From NCBI RefSeq assembly GCF_026151205.1, contig NC_087078.1, positions 11,358,175 to 11,418,174 of the forward strand: a stretch of 60,000 bases of DNA. Direction: 5' to 3'. The notes under the pieces are model-generated. The model had not been told where the DNA came from. It did not search any database and saw nothing but the letters and a program-made list of their open reading frames with translations. The stretch comes from Bolinopsis microptera. Lineage: Eukaryota > Ctenophora > Tentaculata > Lobata > Bolinopsidae. Of this stretch, positions 46,719-56,214 are shown piece by piece; position 1 is the stretch's first letter; every line of letters starts with the position of its first letter. The translations under genes and the position numbers were made by a program.

Positions 46719-49700
46719 ATGGTAACCAGTCAGAAGTTGAGTACAAGACACATGATAGGAATAGGTGTGGTGGCGATGCTCGTTGTCATAGCAACAGTAG
46801 CTGGCGTTGTTGCAACTAATAAATCCAAATCTCCGAAACAAGGTTAGATTAGCACCAAAGTTTGATTATCAAAATAATAAATAACGAACACCTCACAAAC
46901 TATGGGCCAATAAGCTCTAAACCAAAAAGACTCTTACTACCTCTCAGCAGTAAAATAACACAGTACACAAACCAACTGTTTCAGGAGTCTGTACCGGACT
47001 TCCTTTCACCTGGGACCCCAATCTAACGACCAACCAGTCCGATTCCGTGAGTCCGGGACAGACAGTTTCTCTGAGTTGCCAAGGAGACTCCTTGTTGAAC
47101 ATGGGTGACAGTGTGGTAGAGTGTGTGGGTGGTACTCGGTATAATTACGGGACTCTACCGGAATGCAAACTATTTGGTAATTAATTTTAATTTGTCATTT
47201 TATTATTAAATTTTATTGATTTAGTTAGTTACTTATAATGATTTTCGAGTCGATGAACTGTGTGACACTATTATTCAGTATATTCTACTCGATGCTGATT
47301 GACTACTGCAGACCGCCCTTAACTGATCAACTTTCAGATGGCGATGAAGAAATAAGTGAGTCTAGGATATTTATTGTTTGCGGTTTAGCACGACTTTAAA
47401 ATGATTGAATTTACCGCGAATAATTCATAGATAACATGAGACTTGTTTGAAGTGAACCATTTGCAATAGAAGGACAAACGTTTCGTTTGAAAGGAATCGT
47501 TTGTCCTTCTAAATCTATTCCAAATGTTTCACTTGTTTGATATGTTATGATCCTGTTTGTCAAATCACAAATGAGCACTTTTTCGGGATGCACACAACAA
47601 AGGCAACCAGTCAGTAGTTTCACAAAGTTTTCAATTTTGTCTGTATAGTCCCTCCTGGATCAGGCACGACCTCAGGCCCTTATTATATTATCATCGGAAG
47701 CGTTTATCAAACAAGTGATGATGAAACGAACTGTCGGTAGATAAGCTATTCGTCACTTATCAGCGTAAATCGAGACTGTTCTGATTGGACGCGCTATTGT
47801 CACGTGACAAGATGTTGTGTCCTAATTGGACGCGCGCCAACTCCCTCCACACGCGAGTCCTGCCGCGATGACTCGAGACTGGCACATTCAGTGTTTGAAA
47901 AATCCGTGTAGTGTGTACATTGCATTTCGTTAACTGTTCCGTTATTCTGACACGCTTCTTGCCGGTTTTGCCAATTTTTGAGAATTCTGGGTTACACAAG
48001 GCAACCTGTCTCGGTACATTACCTGCATCATGTATTAGTATACTGTACTTCTTTTTCAATTTTCATTCCTACTCGTCAACTACACAAGAGGGGGATTATT
48101 CATTCTTGTTTCTGCTTATAATTATATTGCCAGTTCAACACTTCAACCGCAAACTATTATAATTTCGATCGCGTTCGTGGCTAAACATTAAAGACCGAAA
48201 TGACGGGCTTGGTTTCATTTTCTGGTATTACTCCAGTAGCAGGGAGGGGTTCAGTGTGCACTTCACTGCATAGAGTTTTTTGCTACTGAATCGGGTTAAA
48301 TATGTCATTTGTTACTCAAATCACCGAGGGCCGCATGTTGTGTCGCTAGTACCAACCCTGTGGAGCCACTCCCATATTTCATATTTGATATTAAGCGTGT
48401 ATATGAGTATATGGGAAATTCGTATCTCAGTTTCTAAAGGTCTCAGAGACTCAAAGTTAAGCTTAAAATGACGCAATGGACATGTTTATACAGGCACTAT
48501 GAATGTTATAAAGGCCCAAATGCTTACTTTTGGTAAAAAACTTTATTTTCACTGGGGTGCGAGTAAAATATCTACTCTAGAAGTAGAAGTTAAGTGAAAT
48601 CGAGTATGCAGTACCAGTGGCGTAACGTTGCCTGTTGGCGCCCCCCTGCCGAAAAAAGCGCCCCCCTGTTGGCGCCCCCTCCCCTTTTGGTGCCCCTCCC
48701 TAAAATTGAACAAATTAGGTGATTTTAGAGAATACGCCAGTAAAATCTCTAAAAAAGTGTGTATCTAGAGCAAAACGCGCAGTTTTGCTAGTACTTTAGT
48801 TAAGTTTTCGAAATTGTCCCACATTCAAACGACGATTTGGCGCCCCCTAAGACGGCGCCCCCCTGCACAGCGGGGTCAGCAGGGCCTTTCGTTACGCCAC
48901 TGTGCAGTACGGTGTCTACAACTTTTCTGAACACATGGTCCTTGGTAAGGCAAGGTCATTCTGGATCAGAATTGATAAGGTACGTAATTTCTCTTAGTAG
49001 TTCCAAGCTTAGGGGCAAAATTTCTAAATTACCCTCTCAAATATATGACTGTATCTCGGCTTCTGGACGTTGTACTTTGAAAGGGCCTTTCAATTTCCAT
49101 TTAGATCAAACTAACAACTGACGTTAATTTATGATTCACAATCGAATCGTGCTTTTCTTTTTAAACAAACGATCGAAAATCAAAAGCTTACTTTTGCTTT
49201 TTATATCGAGCATAAATACTAATAGTGACCTTATCGCGAAGTACGTGCTTACGAACTGTTGATTCACGTTGGAGACTGGAGTATTCAGAAAATTTAAACT
49301 TGGCGTTGGTTTCACTTTTACTTTTAATAATTTATGATTCACAATCGAATCGTGCTTTTCTGCATACGATTTTGCGTCATTATATAGTCTGGACTGGAGT
49401 TTGATTTTGAATAGTAAAAATATTAAAAATCATCTAATAAATACTTTGCATTATTGCGAATGATCTTTCAATAGACACTAATTAGAACACACATTTTCAT
49501 AATTTTAGGCTTTATCATTTAAGGATGCATTTGCTTTTTTCATGGTTACATGAGTTAAACTAGTTAGAACCATGTTTTTGTCTTAACAAAATAAATCTTG
49601 CTCAGCTCATATAATTCGAGCCTTTTTGACGTTTTTGATACTCACAGAAAAGAGTTATAACACTTAGTAATGATAATGATAATGTGATATTAATTACTAA

Positions 49701-52700
49701 TCAATAAATCGATCGATTTAAAGTACTAAAGTTGTTCGAGCAGTGAGGAGTATTAAAGTATTAATACTCTTCCTGTCCAAGAGTGAAGTTTTCTAATTGT
49801 GTTCATTTAAAAAAGCCCAAACTTGAGAGTTGAGATGACAATCGCTCCTGTTCCGATTTAGATGTTTAAAAGAAATGCAATTTTTATAGGGAGCAATTTT
49901 ATAGAAGACAGTGTTTCTTTTACGAATCACTAGTTATTGAAACTGGCTCGAAAAAACGCTTTCGCTGTAAGTAAGAACAGTAAAAAGAAACCACTCCTTG
50001 TTGGCGTAACAGAACTGTTACTTTCTTCTGGTTCATCATCATCAGGACTTGTCGTCTCAGGGTTAACCGGTGTAATATCTTGTCGTTGGGGAGTTATCGC
50101 AGGCTTAGTAGTATTAGCGGTAGTAGAGACAGTAGTTGTAGGTACAGTAGTAGGGACGGTGGTAGGGACACTAGAAGTATACGGCAAACCATCCGACGGT
50201 AAAGCAGACTTGACTAGACCCATCATCACAAGAGTATAAACGTAAATTTTCGTGTCTTCTCTGTTGCGCTTCGTTGGTTTACTTGCGTCTTGCAGGAGCT
50301 ATCAAATTATTTGGTGTTACCCAAAATTGGTAATAATTTGCTGATCAGTCAGCAAAATACAACTTATTGTTAAAAAGCTCAACAAATATCGTTCACCACT
50401 TGGAGAATATAATATCGATAAACAAATAATTGATAAACAAAAATTAATAAACAAAAAATTAATAATAACAAATAATTAACAAACAAATAATAACATTAAT
50501 TCAGTTGTTCGAGGAGATCGGGACAGTAGACAGTACAAGCCCATTACTCTAGCTAACAAGATACGAGTAACATTGGTTTCAGATCCTGAGACGGAACATT
50601 CTGCAGTTAACCTCAGAATACAAGCTGGCAGGTAACACTACTACTAGTCAAAGGGGCCGGGGGGGGGGGGGGGCTGGCAGGTAAAACTAGTCCAGACCAA
50701 GGCTCGACTGCAATCTAGGCGTGCAGCTACAAAAGACATAATTGAAAATCGCAGACTTTTTCATTGAAAATTGCTTATTTAATTACATGTAACAAGAACA
50801 TCAAAATATCGAAAAATCAGTCTTTATCTCATTATCTGTGATGGTCATACCAAAATATTGGTTAAACGGTTAAGATTCATACCAATGTTTTTTTGCAAAA
50901 TTACAGAAATTACATGTTATGTAATCATAACCATTTTAAAACGTCCAAAAAGTACTAACGAGCATGATATACCCGAAGACTCAGAAGAGTTTAACTGAGC
51001 AAAGTAAAAATGAAATGCTTTGTTCAAGGAAGACACACTCTTTCCTCTATAGAGCACGAATGCTAATCCAATGAACCTTGTACGAGGTTTGCTGGTTTGT
51101 TATGGACCATTTTCATATATTACGTAAGCCGAAGGAGAGGGGGTTTGAAAAAGCTTTGTTGTTTTTTACAATTATAGCTATTCTATATCAGTGAAATGGG
51201 GTCTGACGTCTGTAAAGGTCACTATCTGGCTCAAGTAATATGTTAACGGCCCCTGGCCCCTTACTCAATTATTATCTAACAGTAACACGGTTCTTTTTCA
51301 GCTGGGTGAATCCGCCAGAGGTACCAGGCCTCATGCACTACCTGGAGCACATGGTATTTCTGGGATCTACTCGGTACCCAGGTTAGCTAGGCGTCATAAA
51401 TAGTTAAACAATAAAATTGGTTCATTACGTTAAAGTAAGCTACTAGTATAGTGTGAAATGCGAAAACCCAGATAATTCGATGGATTATGTGTTATTCACC
51501 AAAGACATGACAACCTTGAAATGTGATTGGACAATCTTTGACTTTGAGGCCACATGATTGGTTTTGGTTCTCTAACGCTACGCAACATAAGTAGTCCGTG
51601 CGTGAATGGGGAGAGGAGTTTAACATGTATTAAGATTGTAAGACGTCCAGTCATCCAAGCAAAGAGGAGCGGTCGAATTAAAAGTGATTGAACTATTATA
51701 GAGGCTGACCGGATTTATATAGTTTACAACCAGGGTTCGGAATATAAAATCATAGTTGGTGAATTAAATATAATATATAAATATAATATATAAATGAGAC
51801 ATTTCCAAATTACTCAAAGAATTCAGATGATTACGGCTACTAATACATTTAAAATGGTATAACGGTATATTATAAAGTTTAGCACAGTGTTGAGTGTTGG
51901 TGATATAAATATATTATGTCTGTTTACTGTTATACCTTCATAGCACTGAGTACTATTATTTGTCGGTCACCTTTTATTCAATTAATAATCGTTTAAATAT
52001 CGCAAATACATAATCTTTCTGCCTGAACTGTTGTTATGTTATAATAAGTTAAAGAGCTAGATGTCTTCCAGCTCCACTGCTAATTATTAACCTTTGTGGC
52101 ATATTATACAGCAGACAGCTGTCCCTTTTAAAGTCCCTTATTATTCCGCAAAGTTGGTTTCAAGTAAAAATACACCCATTTCTTTCAATGGTAAATGGAA
52201 TTGGTCATGATAGCTTTAGCTGTTTCAACAAAGATTATTGAAAATGTTATACATATTACATAATCCTTACAATACACTCCAACTCTGTAATGATCAGGTT
52301 GATCTCACATCTTATCAATGTGTATTTTGAGCAATACCACTTAATTCTCCAAAGCAAGTTAATACAGAACCGCAGAATGTAGAACGCCACCTCAAACAGG
52401 TGGCACAAATCAAAATTTCATTTGCCTATTAATGAAATAATGAGCTTTTGTCCAGTATTTGCTGATTTATCACCTAATGTCTACTCATAAGTAATACGTA
52501 ATTATTTACTGTTGAATAATTTAATACTTTCAACACTACTATATATCAAATAATTTGAGTCTCTAATCACTAATGATGTAGTATATTTACGAAGGATCCA
52601 AGCCTAAAATTGTGTGTTTCCGTTTGTATCCAAATGCAATATACTGTTAAATGATTATTTGTAATTAGATATTACCTGAAGCGGTTCATTTGCAGGAGCG

Positions 52701-53494
52701 TCGGATTATGTCAAGCATATTTCGGATAACGGAGGGCGAAGAAACGGAGCCACTGGATTCACCTATACTTATTACTACTTCAAGGTACTTGTGCCAGTCC
52801 ACCGAAATAGTTCCTTTACTCTGCAACAGTATAACGCTCAAATTGTTTTTGCACTTGCGTCCAGCATCATAAATCCTCCCTTGCTTTATTGCCTCAGTGC
52901 CTATACTCATAGATGAAAAAAATAATTTGAAAATAAACTTAGTTTGGTTTCCTCCGTTACTCATATTGTAATGATATTCTAGAACGTATTTTAAATTTGT
53001 TTATCAACCTTTAAGTAACCTTGATAAATATCAGATATTCAACCACGCAAAGACGAAAGCTGCTAAAATGCTTGCAAGTTTTATAAGTGAGTTTTTACTT
53101 TTGGAATTCTTATTCCTTGGCCAATTTCTTATTTTTTCATGCTGATTTGAAGGCCATTAAAGTATTTGAACCAGTCAAAAAATGTTTAGTTATATATCTT
53201 TTACGGGTTTTGCGGAAAGTCGTGTTAAAGTTGATACCGTGGTGTCAGTAAAATATATAAATAAATATATATACATCGTCTCGTTTTATATATAGTAAGA
53301 TTGTAATTTGCAAGTATAACTTGAAGTAACGGATCAATTCGGCTGCAGGTAATCCACTGTTTGCCACTGACAAACTGCAGTCAGCCCTATTAGCTGTACA
53401 AAGTGAGTACGTGCGAAACTTCGGGAAGAACAGCAGGATTACAAGCCAACTAATGTACCTTTCTGCAAATCCTGAACATCCTTACAATGGGCGA
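46719..53494 (+). CDS. Type II membrane protein: CCP module + M16 zinc peptidase
   Basis: Exons: 46719-46842, 46985-47176, 47338-47355 (18-nt micro-exon), 50505-50631, 51302-51381, 52696-52784, 53035-53086, 53349 to about 53494; the 3' part is not recognised. Residues 12-32 (IGIGVVAMLVVIATVAGVV) form a signal-anchor after a short basic N-terminus. Residues 42-104 hold four cysteines (44, 73, 88, 102) in a CCP/sushi pattern. The micro-exon adds an acidic DGDEEI and joins in phase to VRGDRDSRQYKPITLANKIR, the usual start of an M16A domain. The zinc motif HxxEH is HYLEH (His166-His170), and the third ligand is Glu247 in AVQSEYVRN, 77 residues on, the same spacing as His112-Glu189 of human insulin-degrading enzyme. 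The peptidase would face outside the cell or the vesicle lumen. Joining the CCP exons to M16 across the 3.1-kb intron is inferred from phase and alignment; a separate short gene ending at 47740 is the alternative. Confidence 0.75.
47431..47549. repeat. Long imperfect hairpin in peptidase-gene intron
   Basis: A perfect 13-bp core stem (AGAAGGACAAACG and its complement) closes a 17-base loop. Imperfect complementarity extends outward through the CAAATG/CATTTG and ATAACAT/ATGTTAT pairs to about 119 bases. It could be a MITE or a small-RNA precursor. Confidence 0.65.
47649..47740 (+). CDS. Possible alternative terminal exon of the CCP protein
   Basis: After an acceptor (TGTATAG) the frame that continues phase 1 from the 18-nt exon reads IPPGSGTTSGPYYIIIGSVY and runs to TAG at 47738-47740. 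If used, it would end the protein as a short membrane-anchored CCP protein without a peptidase. If skipped, the 18-nt exon joins the M16 exon at 50505. Evidence is phase and splice motif only. Confidence 0.35.
47741..48614. other. Intron sequence, unassigned frames
   Basis: A minus-strand frame of 99 residues (48059-47760) and overlapping plus-strand frames are present but show no family resemblance. I treat them as chance; an old transposon fragment cannot be excluded. Confidence 0.4.
48615..48902. mobile_element. hAT-like MITE
   Basis: The 13-bp terminal inverted repeats CAGTGGCGTAACG and CGTTACGCCACTG are flanked by the perfect 8-bp duplication TGCAGTAC (48607-48614 and 48903-48910). An 8-bp target duplication and CAGTGGCGTA-type ends are what hAT-superfamily derivatives show. 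It is 288 bp and non-coding. Inside are repeated GGCGCCCCC/CGCCCCCCTG tracts, unlike the AT-rich surroundings. It is inserted in the intron between the CCP and M16 exons. Confidence 0.9.
49125..49361. repeat. 34-bp direct repeat, 203 bp apart
   Basis: A 34-bp sequence starting TAATTTATGATTCACAATCG is identical at 49125-49158 and 49328-49361. The intervening 169 bp has no inverted ends. It may be a local duplication or an unusually long duplication flanking a short insert. Confidence 0.7.
49930..50229 (-). CDS. Small Thr/Pro-rich protein with hydrophobic tail (candidate)
   Basis: The minus-strand frame runs about 99 residues from MMMGLVKSALPSDG to the stop. The middle is Thr/Ser/Pro-rich (VPTTVPTTVPTTTVSTT), followed by an acidic patch (PDDDEPEES) and a hydrophobic C-terminus (GFFLLFLLTAKAFF). 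Upstream in frame KIYVYTLVMMGLVKSA would extend a signal-peptide-like segment, possibly from a spliced exon. Taken together it looks like a small mucin-like, possibly GPI-anchored surface protein. It lies antisense within the long intron of the peptidase gene. The plus strand is also open here, which lowers confidence. Confidence 0.4.
   Translation of the reverse strand: MMMGLVKSALPSDGLPYTSSVPTTVPTTVPTTTVSTTANTTKPAITPQRQDITPVNPETTSPDDDEPEESNSSVTPTRSGFFLLFLLTAKAFFRASFNN
50621..50692 (+). repeat. Duplicated splice donor separated by a poly-G tract
   Basis: The exon end GCTGGCAG with donor GTAACACTA at 50632 is followed, after ACTAGTC and a run of 15 G (from 50659), by a second GCTGGCAGGTAAAACTAGTC. 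The second donor would add a G-rich, probably frame-disrupting segment. Poly-G runs are also unstable in assembly. Confidence 0.65.
51104..51252. mobile_element. Degraded copy of the short MITE family
   Basis: The left end GGACCATTTTCATATATTAC continues into GTAAG. The right end, on the other strand, is GGGGCCGTTAACATATTACT. Inside is the G-rich tract GGAGAGGGGG. This matches the layout of the element at 20981-21154 (about GGGGxCGTTCACATATTACG ends and G/C-rich subterminal tracts). About 149 bp, non-coding, in the intron before the HYLEH exon. Confidence 0.4.
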
Positions 53495-55309
53495 GTGTTT
53501 AAGTTTACTGTGTATCTTATTTCAATTTGGGCAATGGGCGTGGAAATAAGAAATTTGGAAAATTAAATTTTGAGTTCTCAAAAGTCCACATTTTCTGGTG
53601 GTGTCGGAGTGTAGCAAACATATGAAATGAAACAATTTTGGGTCCATCATATTGTTCTTCAGCATACAGATTGCAATGAGACACTGCAGTATTTACGTAA
53701 TTATCCAATTTATTACAAATCTCACAATTTAATTTCTACACAAAACATTCCGAAAGAAGAAAGCTTGTAACTGTGCCAGTTGACCCGTCATTAACTACGT
53801 ACTGAGTTTCATTCATTAACGGTTGAAACGCGTTTCGTAACCCAGATATATTGCGTCTTAAAAAGCATCGTCTCTCAGTCTTTTATGATTGAGATATTTG
53901 TTTGTACCCCCGTTTTGTACTGATCACGCTGCAACAATAATCCGCTTTTTTCGTTCAAAATTACCATTTCAATGGCAAGAAACATGCGCGCGAAACCAAA
54001 TACAGCTCGTTACCATGGGAACGAAACCAACTTACAGAAAGTCGCCTCATCCTGCTGGAGTCCCTTCTCAAGAGTCACTAGTGACTGTATCTCCGTGAGG
54101 AAGGGAGATTCTAACTTCCTCCGCTTGCAATCTGTCTATCTGTCAAGAGTATGTCAAGATATAATGAGAAGAAATGTGGTTAACGTCGGTCAAATGCTTT
54201 TAAATCCTACTCGGTTTATTTGATTGAGAAGTACTCGATCTTTTGAGGAAGATTACTCTCGAAATTTTCCAGATTTATGATTTACTCGCTGAGCACATCT
54301 TACACACATACATCTGCTCACATTTCACGAACTTATTGAGTTTGATGGTTCTCGCTGCTCACGTCATACAATCAGTCACGAGAATAACTGATAACAACTG
54401 GTTACAAGAGCCATTAGAGGATTATATTGACGATCTCAACGGTTAAATAAACCAATCTCAGAGTAAAACGCACGTCATACATGACCACTAAGTCATCAAG
54501 TTGCAAGGTAAACCGTGAACTCTAGGCTCGTTCCTAAAACTCTGATACTGTTGTCGAGTGCTTTATTTTAGATCAGTTTGTTGTAGCTTGTTTCCCGATG
54601 AGAGGAAGTCTGGCTGACATTGCTTAAATTCCAGGTGTGGAAATGTTAACAGTTAACCATACTTTCCTCCCCCGGGTTTGGTTAGATATTGGTAATACAT
54701 CCGAAACGCTATTCAATAGACACCATTGGAATCGGTCTAATCTTTGTCGATATTTTACTCAGTATAGTATCCCCTAAAATCAATAACACTACATTTCATC
54801 TGCCTGAACCACACGAATTCATGTAGCTCATCGTTAACCATTGTGACCTTCATGGTGGTACAGGTGTAAAGGTGTACAGGTGTACAGCTGTCAGTGTTAC
54901 CATTATTCATCGTAGATCACCAGGAGTGATGACTTGTTAAAGTCAGTGTGACTTGCTATATGCTAAAATCATCATCGAGCTGTGTACGTGACTTCCTAAA
55001 CTTGAGATGTTTTTTCTAATTTCTGAATTGTATTTCGTGCGTTGTTTATATAAGTGTACTTGGAAAATTTTCAGCAAGTTGACTGTCTGTGTTGTTAAAT
55101 GTCTTAGTACACAGTTATACATTCGTTTTTATGTGCCTATAAATTAAAGCTATCCAATGTTAAACGCTCGTTTGAGATTGTTAATTTAAATTTCCAGCAC
55201 TTTAATCAGGTTGAAGTTTAGAACATAAACCCCTGGCCCCACCGCACATGGTCTAATGATCTATTATATTAGCATTTATAACAATACAAACACTGTTCAT
55301 TTATAATTT
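53495..55309. other. Unassigned stretch after the last recognised M16 exon
   Basis: I expected the rest of the M16 domain (a GN-type loop and the second subdomain) here and could not recognise it. Overlapping frames at 53889-54223 and 54243-54446 (the last ending PLEDYIDDLNG) are open but match nothing I know. Either the remaining exons are short and diverged, or the gene continues further right. Confidence 0.4.
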
Positions 55310-55690
55310 GACGATGCCCACACATGTTATCTACTTGTTTAGGTGCCTCCCATGTAAACACGGTGCCAGAGGTACACTTCATCATTCTCCAATCTCCATG
55401 TATTAGATTACTTAAACATCTGCAAAATGTCACGGAACTGTGCGAAGGCTGTAGATATTATAGTATACACAAGCCGACTTAACACTGCGGGGTTTAATGT
55501 CTGTTTAAATAACTGATAATATCTTGGCAGTTTGCCTAAACCTGTTAGTATTGCAAGTACTTGTGCGGTCATATTGGACGATGAACACACATAATCTACT
55601 TGTTTAGGTGCCTCCCATGTAAACACGGTTCTAGAGGTACACTTCATCATTCTGCATGTATTAGATAACTGCAAAATGTTATGGAACTCT
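55310..55690. repeat. Partial tandem duplication, period 265 bp
   Basis: AGGTGCCTCCCATGTAAACA at 55341 and the sequence after it recur at 55606 with small deletions and substitutions (for example CACGGTGCCAGAGGTACAC against CACGGTTCTAGAGGTACAC). The preceding ACGATG..CACACAT..TCTACTTGTTT is shared as well. An older duplication; no coding signal. Confidence 0.75.
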
Positions 55691-55936
55691 GCGAAAGCCA
55701 GATATTATACTCGCTGGCCCTCATACTTTGCTGTCTGTCCTGATTTTTGGTGATTACCTTATCTGTTATCGTCTTATCTTTTGGGCGAACTGTTAGCGGC
55801 AAAAATAAAGGTTTGCACTCATTCATATCTTGAGAAAAGTTCAGTGTGCAGACAACATTCAATTTGGTGTAGGATTCATATCAGTTTTTTCACACAAAAT
55901 GTGGATGTGCGGTTTTATTAGAATTGCTCTTGTGCA

Positions 55937-56120
55937 GGCAACTAGGTTACCAGGTTACCAGGGCAACAAGGTTACCAGTGCAACAAGGTTACCAGGGCAA
56001 CAAGGTTACCAGTACAACAAGGTTACCGGGTTAACAAGGTTACCAGGGCAATAAGGTTACCAGGTTAACAAGGTTACCAGGGCAACAAGGTTACCAGGGC
56101 AACAAGGTTACCAGGTGAAC
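55937..56120 (+). repeat. 17-bp minisatellite
   Basis: About ten copies of AGGTTACCAGGGCAACA with variants (AGTGCAACA, GGTTAACA). A plus-strand frame reading through it is a by-product. Confidence 0.9.
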
Positions 56121-56157
56121 GTTTTTTCTACCGATGCCCTCATTCTCTCATTTCTAG

Positions 56158-56214
56158 AAGGGCAGAGCATCATGGTTAAAATGAGAGCAGCTAACATGCT
56201 TTATTTTTGTGATA
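56158..56214 (+). other. Possible exon resembling the M16 exon at 53035
   Basis: Between acceptor TTTCTAG and donor GTAAGT, one frame is open: GQSIMVKMRAANMLYFCD, ending in phase 1. The end of exon 53035-53086 reads KTKAAKMLASFI, also phase 1 before GTGAGT. The core nucleotides GCTAAxATGCTT are shared. It may be a duplicated exon or part of a second peptidase copy; the match is short. Confidence 0.25.

Noticed and set aside
49937-50239. Plus-strand 100-residue frame rich in Val/Gly
   Set aside because: Complement of the Thr-rich minus-strand frame; its hydrophobic composition follows from ACN/GTN complementarity, and the minus strand has the more protein-like organisation.
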